Assembly: GCF_008017805.1 (NCBI RefSeq)
Contig: NZ_VRTT01000063.1
Span: 1-43,615, forward strand
Direction of reading: 5' to 3'
DNA from: Paenibacillus sp. N3.4
GTDB taxonomy: Bacteria; Bacillota; Bacilli; Paenibacillales; NBRC-103111
Length of the DNA stretch: 43,615 nucleotides
Shown: positions 25,218-34,225 of the stretch, piece by piece
Position numbering within the stretch: position 1 is the stretch's first letter
Layout: each line of letters opens with the position of its first letter
Notes under the pieces: generated by a model
Database searches by the model: none
The model's input: only the letters and a program-made list of their open reading frames with translations
Told to the model about the DNA's origin: nothing
Translations under genes and position numbers: made by a program

Positions 25218-27089
25218 TTGGCTCATTCTCACCCAGTAAAAAGATACAGTGGACTTATGGATTGGCTTACTACCGTCGATCATAAGAAAATCGGTATCCT
25301 GTACTTAATAGCGGGCGGTTTCTTCTTTCTTATCGGAGGACTTGAAGCCATTCTCATTCGGATTCAACTCGCTTTTCCCGATCAACATATTTTTATCGGG
25401 GATTCTTTTAACCAATTAACGACTATGCACGGAACGACAATGATTTTCTTTGCAGCGATGCCGATTATCTTTGCTTTTATGAATGCCATCGTGCCTCTGC
25501 AAATTGGTGCAAGGGACGTTGCATTCCCATTCGTAAACTCACTTGGTTTCTGGCTGTTCGTTTCAGGTGGCGTACTCATGAACACAAGCTGGTTCTTGGG
25601 AGGCGCACCTGATGCTGGTTGGACGGGATATGCACCATTATCGACCATTACGGATAGTAATTTGGGTCAGACGCTGCAAAACAATTTGCAGGGTACAGAC
25701 TTCTATGTGCTAGGTTTGCAGATTGCTGGTATCGGTACACTCATCGGGGGGATTAACTTCCTCGTTACGATTATCAACATGCGTGCACCAGGGTTAACAT
25801 TCATGCGCATGCCGATGTTTACATGGACGGCTTTCATCACGTCGGGATTGATTGTACTCGCTTTCCCTGCTATTACAGTTGGTCTTGTTGAGTTGATGTT
25901 TGACCGCATCTTTGGCGGCGCATTCTTCGATGCAGCCAGAGGCGGTAACAACGTGTTATGGGAGCATCTATTCTGGATTTTCGGGCACCCCGAAGTTTAC
26001 ATTTTGATTCTTCCGGCTTTCGGTATTATTTCTGAAATTGTTTCCACGTTCTCAAAAAAGCGTCTTTTTGGATATAGCTCCATGGTATTTGCTTCTGTAT
26101 TAATCGGTTTCTTAGGCTTCATGGTTTGGGTTCATCATATGTTCACAGCAGGTTTAGGTCCAGTTGCCAACTCGATCTTTGCTATTGCGACAATGGCGAT
26201 CGCTGTTCCAACAGGTGTGAAAATCTTTAACTGGTTATTTACGCTTTGGGGTGGACAAATTCGTTTTACAACTGCGAATATATTCGCAACAGCTTTTATC
26301 CCAACCTTCGTAATGGGTGGAACTACAGGGGTTATGCTTGCGATTCCAGCGGCGGACTTTCAATACCATGATACGTATTTCGTAGTTGCTCACTTTCACT
26401 ATGTTATCGTTGGCGGTCTAGTTCTTGGTTTGTTCGCAGGTCTTTACTACTGGTGGCCAAAAATGTTTGGTCGCATGTTGAACGAAAAATTAGGCAAACT
26501 GCATTTCTGGTTGTTCTTCATCGGCTTCCATCTGACATTCTTCCCGCAGCATTTCTTGGGATTAATGGGAATGCCTCGTCGTGTATTTACGTATCAATCA
26601 GGGCATGATTTAGAAGTAGGTAACTTAATCTCAACAGTGGGTGCTTTCTTTATGGGCATCGGTACAATAATCTTCTTGATCAACATCATTGCAACTTCAA
26701 GAAAACCAATGACTGCTCTTGCCGATCCTTGGGATGGTCGTACGTTGGAGTGGACGATTCCATCACCAGCGCCGGAATATAACTTTAAACAAACGCCGTT
26801 AGTTCGTGGATTAGATGCATTCTGGAAAGAGAAAATGGCAGGTAATAAAGAAATGACGCCAGCTGAACCTATTGGCTCCATTCATATGCCTTCCGGTTCC
26901 ATTCTGCCGCTTGTAATGTCTGTTGGTTTATTCATTGCCGGTTTTGGTTTTATGTACAAAAATTATTATGTAGCTGGTATTGGTATGGCAGTTACACTTT
27001 TTGCAATGTTCTTGCGTTCCGTATATGACGATCATGGTTGGCATATTGAACCGGAAGAGCTTCAAGACGAGAAGGGGGTAAAGGCATGA
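25218..27089 (+). CDS. ctaD: Cytochrome c oxidase subunit I
   Basis: A 623-aa heme-copper oxidase core subunit with 12-14 helices. The low-spin heme ligand is in TTMHGTTMIFF, the CuB/Tyr site in WIFGHPEVYILILP, the His pair in WVHHMF, and the high-spin and low-spin heme ligands in VAHFHYVIVGG. The GHPEVY motif with the cross-linked Tyr marks an A-type oxidase. The start is TTG 25218, seven bases after AAAGGAGGT. Its stop overlaps ctaE by four bases. It reduces O2 and pumps protons. Confidence 0.97.
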   Translation: MAHSHPVKRYSGLMDWLTTVDHKKIGILYLIAGGFFFLIGGLEAILIRIQLAFPDQHIFIGDSFNQLTTMHGTTMIFFAAMPIIFAFMNAIVPLQIGARDVAFPFVNSLGFWLFVSGGVLMNTSWFLGGAPDAGWTGYAPLSTITDSNLGQTLQNNLQGTDFYVLGLQIAGIGTLIGGINFLVTIINMRAPGLTFMRMPMFTWTAFITSGLIVLAFPAITVGLVELMFDRIFGGAFFDAARGGNNVLWEHLFWIFGHPEVYILILPAFGIISEIVSTFSKKRLFGYSSMVFASVLIGFLGFMVWVHHMFTAGLGPVANSIFAIATMAIAVPTGVKIFNWLFTLWGGQIRFTTANIFATAFIPTFVMGGTTGVMLAIPAADFQYHDTYFVVAHFHYVIVGGLVLGLFAGLYYWWPKMFGRMLNEKLGKLHFWLFFIGFHLTFFPQHFLGLMGMPRRVFTYQSGHDLEVGNLISTVGAFFMGIGTIIFLINIIATSRKPMTALADPWDGRTLEWTIPSPAPEYNFKQTPLVRGLDAFWKEKMAGNKEMTPAEPIGSIHMPSGSILPLVMSVGLFIAGFGFMYKNYYVAGIGMAVTLFAMFLRSVYDDHGWHIEPEELQDEKGVKA

Positions 27090-27700
27090 GTACTCATCAT
27101 ACGGGCGCACTGCCTGCTAATCCGGAAACGGCTACCCTCGAAGGGAAAAATAAAGTCCTCGGTTTCTGGCTCTTTCTTGGAGCCGAGGTTGTATTATTCG
27201 GCTGTTTGTTTGCTACTTACCTCGCTTTACGCAACTCAGTTCCAGACGGTCCTACGGCTGATGAACTCTTCAAACTCAAAACGGTGGGTTGGTCGACATT
27301 CATCCTCTTGACTAGTAGTTTAACGAGTGTATTCGCAATTATTGCGATGCATAGACAAAAGCTTGGTCAATTGTTAGCTTGGTTAGCTGTTACTGTATTG
27401 TTCGGTCTTACCTTCCTAGGTATGGAGATTACTGAGTTTATTGATTATGTACATGAAGGTCATAAGTTTACAACAAGTGCATTCTCAACCTCATTTTATA
27501 CCTTAGTCGGGTTCCATGGAGCTCACGTAGCATTCGGTGTTTGTTGGATTACGCTGTTGATTTTGCAAGGACTCAAAAAAGGTCTTACGGTTGTTACAGC
27601 ACCTAAGTTTTATGTAGCCGCTTTGTATTGGCACTTTATTGACTTAGTCTGGGTATTTATCTTCACAGTCGTTTACTTGATGGGGAAGGTGGGTCACTAA
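27086..27700 (+). CDS. ctaE: Cytochrome c oxidase subunit III
   Basis: A 204-aa five-helix subunit III of the short bacterial type. Characteristic parts are LGFWLFLGAEVVLFGCLFATY at the start (quoted here only as its first 20 or so residues), the conserved TEFIDYVHEGH, and the final GFHGAHVAFGVCWI and YWHFIDLVWVFIF helices. It stabilises subunit I and the proton pathway. The ATGA overlap with ctaD indicates translational coupling. Confidence 0.95.
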   Translation: MSTHHTGALPANPETATLEGKNKVLGFWLFLGAEVVLFGCLFATYLALRNSVPDGPTADELFKLKTVGWSTFILLTSSLTSVFAIIAMHRQKLGQLLAWLAVTVLFGLTFLGMEITEFIDYVHEGHKFTTSAFSTSFYTLVGFHGAHVAFGVCWITLLILQGLKKGLTVVTAPKFYVAALYWHFIDLVWVFIFTVVYLMGKVGH

Positions 27701-27701
27701 G

Positions 27702-28019
27702 ATGAGCAGCAATTCTCATGATACATCCGCACCTAGCAAAAGAGTTAAACACGAATCTACAATGAATCACTATTTGTCTTACATTATCTCGATTCTTCTT
27801 ACGATGTTGGCATTCGCTGTCGTACTGTATGGAGACTTAGATCGTTCCTTTATATTAATCTTTATCGTTACACTGGCTATTGTGCAAGCAGTCATTCAGC
27901 TTCTGTTCTGGATGCATGCCAAGGAAAGAGGACACTTATTCCCATTGATTTTCCTTGCTGGTGGAGCTTTCGTTGCTCTAACTGGGGTATTAATGGCTGT
28001 CTATTGGGTTTGGTGGTAA
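27702..28019 (+). CDS. ctaF: Cytochrome c oxidase subunit IV
   Basis: A 105-aa protein with three membrane helices (HYLSYIISILLTMLAFAVVL, then FILIFIVTLAIVQAVIQLLF, then GGAFVALTGVLMAVYWVWW) and the family end HAKERGHLFP before the third helix. It starts one base after the ctaE stop. It is the small subunit of the caa3 complex, with an assembly or stability role. Confidence 0.93.
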   Translation: MSSNSHDTSAPSKRVKHESTMNHYLSYIISILLTMLAFAVVLYGDLDRSFILIFIVTLAIVQAVIQLLFWMHAKERGHLFPLIFLAGGAFVALTGVLMAVYWVWW

Positions 28020-28030
28020 GAAAACAGGAA

Positions 28031-28069
28031 GAGGCACCTTTGTTTAGGCAAAGTGCCTCCTCTTTTTTT
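28031..28069 (+). terminator. Terminator after ctaCDEF
   Basis: GAGGCAC-TTTG pairs with CAAA-GTGCCTC across a short loop, followed by CTC and seven T. ctaG therefore probably depends on its own promoter or on read-through. Confidence 0.9.
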
Positions 28070-28192
28070 AGTAGATAAGAGAGTATATGTCTATACATTT
28101 GCTTCGCATCTACCTTGATAACCTCGCACGTCATTAAAGGACGACGAAGTCGTTAATCCTTGGCTAGCGTTGAAAGGAGAAAGATATCAGTT

Positions 28193-29050
28193 ATGAACCA
28201 AATTGGCGGTTTTTTTGATTTGTGGAATCCTGTTTTACTGTTGGTGGTCGTTGTTGTCGGGTTTATGTACAGTCGATTCGTCGCTGAGGGGAATGGGAGT
28301 AATGCAGAGCGCGAACCGGTTTCGGTCAAGCAGAAGGTATCTTTTTACGTAGGTTTAGTTCTATTTTATATTGGGCAAGGAAGTCCGATTAATTATATTG
28401 GTCACCACTACTTGTTCAGTATACACATGCTGCAGCAAACGATACTATACTTAATTTTTCCGATCTTTATTTGGGTGGGAACACCGGCTTGGCTGCTTCG
28501 CTCTCTCATGAAAAATGTTATATTCCGTGTCATTTTTTCGTTTTTTACACGTCCACTTATTGCGCTGTTTCTGTTTAATATGCTCTTCTCCATCTACCAT
28601 ATGCCTCTTATTATGGATGGCTTGATGAAGAATGATATATTACTGTTCGGTTATCATTGCCTATTGCTGTTTACTGCTTTCATGATGTGGTTCCCTATAT
28701 TTTGTCCACTTCCAGAGTTGAATAGCCTGAACGAATTGAAGAAAATGGCCTATATTTTCGGGAATGGTATTTTGTTGACACCAGCCTGTGCGCTCATTAT
28801 TTTTGCGGATTCGGTCATTTATGATATGTATGGAAATATTACAGTGCCATTTGCACATTTATCACCTCTCGATGATCAACAGCTCGGTGGTGTTATTATG
28901 AAAATCATCCAAGAAGCCGTCTATGGCACAACGCTTGCCTATATTTTCTTTAGATGGTATCGTAGAGAACGTAAAGAAGATGACTATTTGGATGGCTTAG
29001 AAGCTCAAGAGAGCTTGAATAACCAACGCGGCAATTTGAATCGCGCCTAA
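28193..29050 (+). CDS. ctaG: Cytochrome c oxidase assembly factor CtaG (caa3 type)
   Basis: About 285 aa, seven membrane helices. Conserved parts are GQGSPINYIGHHYLFSIHML, with the His-rich HHYLFSIHM, then TPAWLL, SIYHMP and PLDDQQLGGVIMKIIQE. Bacillus CtaG is needed for active caa3 and is distinct from Cox11-type CtaG. The start is ATG 28193 after AAAGGAG; an in-frame TTG at 28160 lacks a site. It lies 170 bp after the ctaF stop, beyond a terminator. Confidence 0.92.
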   Translation: MNQIGGFFDLWNPVLLLVVVVVGFMYSRFVAEGNGSNAEREPVSVKQKVSFYVGLVLFYIGQGSPINYIGHHYLFSIHMLQQTILYLIFPIFIWVGTPAWLLRSLMKNVIFRVIFSFFTRPLIALFLFNMLFSIYHMPLIMDGLMKNDILLFGYHCLLLFTAFMMWFPIFCPLPELNSLNELKKMAYIFGNGILLTPACALIIFADSVIYDMYGNITVPFAHLSPLDDQQLGGVIMKIIQEAVYGTTLAYIFFRWYRRERKEDDYLDGLEAQESLNNQRGNLNRA

Positions 29051-29068
29051 AAGAAAGGATTTACGAAG

Positions 29069-29524
29069 ATGCACATTTTGCCAACAATTTCAACAATGTT
29101 TATCGTCATAAGCGCGATATTCGTTGCTTTCGGCTGGTATCATATTGTCAAAGGGCATCGGGAAACCCATCAGAAGTTGATGGTTCTGGGCGCAATCTTT
29201 GCACTGGCGTTCTTCATCATTTATATGTCCAGAACTTTATTTGAGGGTAATACGGCCTTCGGAGGACCTGAGAGTCTGAAATTACCTTATCATTTATTCT
29301 TGTTTTTCCATATCACATTGGCAACTGTAGGCGGTGTACTGGGACTAATCACTCTGTGGTTTGCTTATAAGAATAAATTTTTCAAGCATAAGAAAATCGG
29401 CCGCGTAGCTGCTATTGTATGGCTTCTTACCGCGCCAACGGGTGTATTGGTATATGTTTTGCTATACCTGATGTATCCAGGTGGTACAACAAAGCCTGTC
29501 ATAGATGCAATCTTTGGACTGTAA
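29069..29524 (+). CDS. ctaM: DUF420 membrane protein (CtaM/YozB type), oxidase maturation
   Basis: A 151-aa protein with four membrane helices and conserved residues HIVKGHRETHQKLMV, YMSRTLFEG, PYHLFLFFHITLA and the His/Lys-rich loop KHKKIGRVAA. DUF420 proteins include S. aureus CtaM, required for heme-copper oxidase maturation, and B. subtilis YozB. It is 18 bases after ctaG with AAAGGAT as ribosome site, so the two are co-transcribed. The gene symbol is assigned by family and context. Confidence 0.85.
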   Translation: MHILPTISTMFIVISAIFVAFGWYHIVKGHRETHQKLMVLGAIFALAFFIIYMSRTLFEGNTAFGGPESLKLPYHLFLFFHITLATVGGVLGLITLWFAYKNKFFKHKKIGRVAAIVWLLTAPTGVLVYVLLYLMYPGGTTKPVIDAIFGL

Positions 29525-29529
29525 ACAGG

Positions 29530-29568
29530 AGCTAAACGAGTGAGTTCTTCACTTTGCTTAGCTTTTTT
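29530..29568 (+). terminator. Terminator after ctaG-DUF420
   Basis: AGCTAA and TTAGCT close a stem with the inner pair GTGA / TCAC and are followed by six T. Confidence 0.8.
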
Positions 29569-29584
29569 CAATCTAAGTTATTCT

Positions 29585-29635
29585 AAAAGCAAGACCGACA
29601 AACGGGATACCGTTTAAAGGTTTTGCTTTTTTTGT
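29585..29635 (+). terminator. Second tandem terminator
   Basis: A two-tier hairpin: outer AAAGCAA-ACC / GGT-TTGCTTT and inner AAACGG / CCGTTT, followed by seven T. It insulates the ABC operon from the oxidase genes. Confidence 0.75.
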
Positions 29636-29661
29636 TTTATTTAGGGAATTGTAATTAATCC

Positions 29662-29711
29662 TTGATTTTCCATATTAGATGTGTATATACTGTGTATATA
29701 AATATACACAG
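29662..29711 (+). promoter_or_regulatory. Promoter with YtrA-type palindromic operator
   Basis: TTGATT (29662-29667) and TATACT (29686-29691, spacing 18; an alternative TATATA gives 16) form the promoter. The 22-bp dyad 29690-29711 has perfect 10-base arms CTGTGTATAT and ATATACACAG around AA, right on the transcription start. A further half-site GTGTATATAC sits at 29681-29690. YtrA-subfamily GntR repressors are known to bind GTGTA/TACAC-type dyads before their own operons; the GntR gene at 30469 is the likely binder. Confidence 0.75.
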
Positions 29712-29726
29712 TTAAGAGGCTGGCTG

Positions 29727-30476
29727 ATGAACAACAAGAAGTTATGGCAAGAGGCTTATTGGTTGGCGAAGGTTGATCTTCGAAATAATAAAAGGGCGCT
29801 GCTGGCCAATACATTATTTAATATGTATATAGCCTTCACCTTATATTCGATGAGTACCTTTCTTCCTAGCAAAGAAGACTCACACAGTGTTTTAATTTTT
29901 ACACAAATAGCTTTGAATTTTTTTGTGATGGCAATTGTGCCTGTATGGGGCTTCCCTATATCAAGAGCGCTGCTTAAATGTAAAAGTAATGATGTCTACA
30001 CGAGAAAATTGGCTTACTTAAAGACCATGCCAATATCGGATAAGGTTCTGATCTGGAGCCGTTTTATACAAGGAACGCTGATGACATGTGCCATGGCATT
30101 GTTGGTATTTACTCTTTATTTCACTGCACTTGCGATTACTGGGAAGCTAACGTTGAATCTTCTCGAATGTGCTCTATTCATGTTGGTGTGGGTCGGATAT
30201 TCGTTAATCGTCTCAAGCCTGTACGTCAGTTGGGAATTAACCCTTAAAGGGAAATCGTACTTCATGATGAATCTGATTTTGTTGCCTATTTATGTGGTTG
30301 GAGCCATCGGGCTCTGGATGCTGCTGAAACAATCGATTTGGGCAGCGATTATGGATGGCGTTAGAAACTATCATGTATATTTACCCATCATATCTCTATT
30401 ACTCGGAGCGCTAGCTATCGTCGTAAGTGCCAATGGGTTAACAAAGAGATTGGCGAGACGTGATTGGCATGGATAG
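29727..30476 (+). CDS. ABC transporter permease-like membrane protein
   Basis: About 249 aa with six or so helices, typical of ABC-2-like permeases encoded with YtrA regulators. It starts MNNKKLWQEAYWLAKVDLRN, then FNMYIAFTLYSMS, LMTCAMALLVFTLYFTALAI, and ends GANGLTKRLARRDWHG-like. The start is ATG 29727, seven bases after AAGAGG; the upstream in-frame part overlaps the operator and is not coding. Its 3' end overlaps the GntR gene. It should pair with the frameshifted ATPase at 30897. The substrate is unknown; ytr operons respond to cell-wall antibiotics. Confidence 0.8.
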   Translation: MNNKKLWQEAYWLAKVDLRNNKRALLANTLFNMYIAFTLYSMSTFLPSKEDSHSVLIFTQIALNFFVMAIVPVWGFPISRALLKCKSNDVYTRKLAYLKTMPISDKVLIWSRFIQGTLMTCAMALLVFTLYFTALAITGKLTLNLLECALFMLVWVGYSLIVSSLYVSWELTLKGKSYFMMNLILLPIYVVGAIGLWMLLKQSIWAAIMDGVRNYHVYLPIISLLLGALAIVVSANGLTKRLARRDWHG

Positions 30477-30900
30477 GAAGCTGCCAATTCCCATTCAAGT
30501 TTCACCGCATCTTGCAGAACCTATGTATCATCAAATTGAAGATCAGCTTCGAGCGCTTATTCTGAATGGTCAACTCCCGGCAGGTACGCTTCTGCCCTCT
30601 ATTCGTGAGTTTGCGGCTGAGTTGTCTTGCAGCGTCATTACGATCCGCAGAGTGTATCAGGATTTAGAGAATGAAGGAATTCTTGGTACAAGACAAGGCA
30701 TGGGAACCTATGTGGCAGAGGTTGGTGATTCACGCATGGAAAAGTATCGTTATGAGGCTGTATCAGCAGCGCTGAGGGCCGCCGTCATAACAGGTCGCCG
30801 TGTTCATTGCACGACGGAAGAGCTAAGAAGCTTATTTGAAGAAGCGCTAGAACGTGAGCTCAGAGAAGAGCAGGAGAGGACAAATGGGGAGGCAGAATGA
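30469..30900 (+). CDS. GntR-family regulator, YtrA subfamily
   Basis: About 143 aa. An N-terminal winged helix of GntR type: PMYHQIEDQLRALILNGQLP, then LPSIREFAAELSCSVITIRR (recognition helix) and DLENEGILGTRQGMGTYVAE. The short C-terminal dimerisation tail of only two helices, with many Glu, is the mark of the YtrA subfamily. The start may be ATG 30469 or GTG 30460; both lie inside the permease gene. It overlaps the ATPase start by four bases (ATGA). Likely autorepressor at the 29690 dyad. Confidence 0.9.
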   Translation: MDRKLPIPIQVSPHLAEPMYHQIEDQLRALILNGQLPAGTLLPSIREFAAELSCSVITIRRVYQDLENEGILGTRQGMGTYVAEVGDSRMEKYRYEAVSAALRAAVITGRRVHCTTEELRSLFEEALERELREEQERTNGEAE

Positions 30901-31810
30901 GCATGGAAACAGACGGTTTTAAAGCTATTTCTATAAGAGGCGTTACCAAGTCACTGGATACCCTACAGCTTGGACCGATGGATCTGGAAATAGAGCCTGG
31001 TTATATCATTGCTGTTGTCGGACCTAATGGCTCAGGGAAAAGCTCATTATTTCGCTTGTTAATGAATCTAAATAAGCCTGATAGAGGTGATATTCACTTA
31101 CATGGGAAATCATATGCTGTTGACGAAGTAGCCATTAAACAGGCGATGGGCTACGTGCCGGAAGTTGAAGAATGGAACGATTCAGGATGCAGACCGTGAA
31201 AGGATTGACGCAATTTGTATCCCATTGGTATCCTAGCTGGCGCCATGACAAAGTAAAAGAGCTGTACGAGCGATTTGGAGTAGACGAAAACCAGCAACTA
31301 GCGCTTCTTTCGAAAGGGACGAAACGTAAGTTGTCATTCATTCATGCTATTGCTTTTGATCCAAAGATCCTATTAATGGATGAACCAACCTCAGGACTTG
31401 ACCCTTTTGCATGGCGTATCATGATGGACGAAGTGATAGCCTATATGGGAAGTGGCGATAGGACGGTATTGATGGCCACGCATATCGTGGATGAGGTGAA
31501 ACGCCTTGCGGATTATGTAGCATTCATTCATGAGGGCAAATTACTTGGATGCTACGAAAAGGATGTTCTCTTGGATGAATGGAAGTCACTATGGATCGAA
31601 CCCCATATACATGACTTTACTCCTCTAACAGGGGTCGTTGCCATTGAACGGCAGGGTAATGGGACATCGCTTAAATTAACGAGTCGTTACTCTCAACAAA
31701 CTGAACAGGAGCTCCAACGTTTAGGTGTCCAAATCCTGCATACACAGGCTGTTGAGTTGGATGAAATACTGGGCTATCTGACGAAGGAAAAGATTGGAAA
31801 GGTGGGATAA
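30897..31810 (+). pseudogene. ABC transporter ATP-binding protein, frameshifted
   Basis: Two frames join to a 304-aa ATPase. The first has Walker A GPNGSGKSS and the Q-loop area AMGYVPEVEEW; the second has the signature LSKGTKRKLS, Walker B ILLMDEPTSGLDP, and the H-loop ATHIVDE. One extra base near 31171-31176 (for example a third G in ATGG-AAC) gives EEWERFRMQTVKG and restores a whole number of codons. All catalytic motifs are intact once repaired. It would energise the permease at 29727. Either an assembly indel or a recent mutation. Confidence 0.8.
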
Positions 31811-31813
31811 AAG

Positions 31814-32719
31814 GTGACGTATCCTTTGATTATCGACAATGTTTCGAAGCAATATGGAGAGAAGACCGCCGTAAACAATATTCAGCTTCGTGTAAAGAAA
31901 GGTGAAATATATGGTTTATTGGGCGCAAATGGAGCTGGAAAAACCACCACGATGCGCATGGCTTTAGGTCTCATTTATCCTGACCAGGGGAGCATCTCGT
32001 GGAACGGAAAAGGCTATCGCGAAGAGCTTCGCAGGTTGATGGGGTATTTACCGGAGGAGCGCGGATTGTACCCGAAAGTAAAGGTTAGTGAACAAATTAT
32101 TTATTTGGCTGAATTGCGAGGCGTAGCTCGGAAACAGGCGGATGCGGATTTAAAGGCATGGCTGGAGCGATTCAATGTCCCCGAGTACTACAATAAAAAG
32201 ATTGAGGATCTCTCTAAAGGCAACCAGCAGAAGATCCAATTTATTGCAGCGGTCATTCATAATCCGGACATTTTGATTTTGGATGAAGCCTTTAGCGGTC
32301 TTGATCCGGTCAATGTCGAGCTTCTAAAGGCAACAGTAAAAAGCTTGCGCGATGAGGGCAAAACCATTTTATTTTCCAGTCATCGTATGGAGCATGTGGA
32401 GGAGTTGTGCGAGAATATTTGCATTCTGGATCGTTCTAACACATTGGTTCAGGGCAGCTTGAAAGAAATTAAGGCTAGCTTTCCTAAGGAAAGAATTATG
32501 TTGGAGACGGAACAGCTTATTGTCGGATTGGAAGAAGTTCCGGGTGTGACTTCCGTAGTAAAGCATTTGACTGGTTATGAGATTCGGATTAATGATGCGG
32601 CCGCCGCACAGCGGATCCTTCATCATGCCCTGCAGCAATCTACCATACAGAGATTTCAGATTATGGAACCAACCTTGAATGAAATCTTCATCCAGAAGGT
32701 GGGAAGAGCGCATGAATAG
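31814..32719 (+). CDS. ABC transporter ATP-binding protein (NatA/YhaQ-like)
   Basis: A 301-aa ATPase. Walker A GANGAGKTT, Q-loop GYLPEERGLY, signature LSKGNQQK, Walker B ILILDEAFSGLDP and H-loop SSHRMEH are in order. A C-terminal ~70-residue DUF4162-type extension follows. The PEERGLYPKVKV block is typical of the YhaQ/NatA-type Na+ or drug exporters paired with a YhaP/NatB permease, which is the next gene and overlaps by 8 bp. GTG 31814 is four bases after the previous stop. Confidence 0.92.
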   Translation: MTYPLIIDNVSKQYGEKTAVNNIQLRVKKGEIYGLLGANGAGKTTTMRMALGLIYPDQGSISWNGKGYREELRRLMGYLPEERGLYPKVKVSEQIIYLAELRGVARKQADADLKAWLERFNVPEYYNKKIEDLSKGNQQKIQFIAAVIHNPDILILDEAFSGLDPVNVELLKATVKSLRDEGKTILFSSHRMEHVEELCENICILDRSNTLVQGSLKEIKASFPKERIMLETEQLIVGLEEVPGVTSVVKHLTGYEIRINDAAAAQRILHHALQQSTIQRFQIMEPTLNEIFIQKVGRAHE

Positions 32720-33998
32720 CATATTTACAGTTATTAAATTTACTTATCTGACACGATTTCGCTCCAAGTCGTTTCGCGTGATGAGCGTTATACTCATTCT
32801 GATCTTATCCATATTAATTCATTTGCCTGCTTTAATTGATAAGCTGTCTTCGCACGATGCGACCTCAATCGGTGTTTTCGGAGGCAAACAAACAGAGTTA
32901 GCCGGTAAATTAGAAGCTTTTTATAAGCAGCAGATGAGCCCTGAGATTGTCATTGTTCCCCTCCAAGATGCAGGCAATGCAGCCGCAAATGAAATCTTGG
33001 GCAAGCAACAAATTGCCGCTAAGAAGATTAAGGGCTATTTAGAATTTACGGATGCAGTTGAGTCCGGGTTTCCCAAAATTGTTTATAAATCAGAAGGAAC
33101 GCTGGAATTTTCACTCAAAAATAAACTGCAAACCGCGCTTCAGCTTATTAAAACGGATGTGATGTTAAAGGGAGCAGGCTTGGCAGCGGAACAGAAAGCA
33201 AACATTCAGGCTCCTATATCTCTGGCAACCGTCCAAATATCAACTAACGATGGAGCCGCGGCGGGGAAATCAGAATCCCAAATGGTGATGTCCTACGCAC
33301 TTGTGTATGTCATGCTCTTCATGCTGTACATGGGGGTTATTGGATTTGGCAACATGGTTGCGATGGAAATAACAGCAGAGAAAAGCTCGCGAGTCATGGA
33401 ACTGCTCATTACTTCCGTTTCACCGCTCAAACAAATGTTTGGTAAAATTATTGGGATTTGCATGCTGGCCCTCACTCAAATCGCACTAACGATTGTCGTT
33501 GCTGTCATTAATCTGAATTTATCCGGCAGCAGTAAACTCATAGAAGAGTTGCATTTGAATTGGTCGGATATGCAGCTTTCGCTGATCGTCTACTTCTTGA
33601 TCTTTTACCTGCTTGGCTTCTTCATCTACGCAACCGTATTCGCAGCCGTCGGCTCACTTGTTAGCCGCACAGAAGAGGTAGGCCAGGCGATTATGCCGGT
33701 CACAATGCTGATCGTCGGGGCTTTCATGATCGCCATGTTCGGACTGAGCAATCCGAATTCCGGCTTTATCGTGGCGATGTCATTCGTACCATTTCTCTCG
33801 CCATTAATCATGTTCCTGCGCATCGGAATGAGCAGTCCAGCATTATGGGAAATATGGCTGTCTATTGCCATTCAGCTGGCATCTATTTTGGCAATGGCAT
33901 GGGTAGCGGCCAAGATTTATCGCACAGGGGTGCTCATGTACGGCAAACGCCCATCTTGGCGTGAGCTGCGTAAAGCGATGCGTGCCTATCGGGTTTAA
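32712..33998 (+). CDS. ABC-2 type permease (NatB/YhaP-like)
   Basis: About 428 aa. One N-terminal helix (SVILILILSILIHLPALI) is followed by a large extracytoplasmic domain (residues ~45-200) and five to six helices in the C-terminal half. Family blocks are VMSYALVYVMLFMLYMGVIG, EKSSRVMELLITSVSPLKQM and GSLVSRTEEVGQAIMPVTM. This is the NatB/YhaP layout. It starts at ATG 32712 inside the end of the ATPase gene; the ribosome site is GGTGGGAAGAG. Likely exports Na+ or a drug with the upstream ATPase. Confidence 0.92.
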   Translation: MNSIFTVIKFTYLTRFRSKSFRVMSVILILILSILIHLPALIDKLSSHDATSIGVFGGKQTELAGKLEAFYKQQMSPEIVIVPLQDAGNAAANEILGKQQIAAKKIKGYLEFTDAVESGFPKIVYKSEGTLEFSLKNKLQTALQLIKTDVMLKGAGLAAEQKANIQAPISLATVQISTNDGAAAGKSESQMVMSYALVYVMLFMLYMGVIGFGNMVAMEITAEKSSRVMELLITSVSPLKQMFGKIIGICMLALTQIALTIVVAVINLNLSGSSKLIEELHLNWSDMQLSLIVYFLIFYLLGFFIYATVFAAVGSLVSRTEEVGQAIMPVTMLIVGAFMIAMFGLSNPNSGFIVAMSFVPFLSPLIMFLRIGMSSPALWEIWLSIAIQLASILAMAWVAAKIYRTGVLMYGKRPSWRELRKAMRAYRV

Positions 33999-34102
33999 CG
34001 AAAAAAATTTAAAAAAACAGGTGTAAGTTAAGGCGATAGTTGAGATACATTTGATCTAAGAATGAGATAAATTCAGCTGTAAGTTTGAAATTAATATATT
34101 AG

Positions 34103-34142
34103 GCCTAGACGAATTAATTACTTGATTCATCTAGGCTTTTTA
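34103..34142 (+). terminator. Terminator of the ABC operon
   Basis: GCCTAGA-GAA pairs with TTC-TCTAGGC (one mismatch), followed by TTTTT. The rest of 33999-34225 is AT-rich and shows no gene. Confidence 0.75.
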
Positions 34143-34225
34143 CATGCTGAAAAACAAAAGACAATAATAGAATTCAATTTCAGAAGTTGGACAAATATGG
34201 ACGAACTGTAATGCTGCATCAGGTT

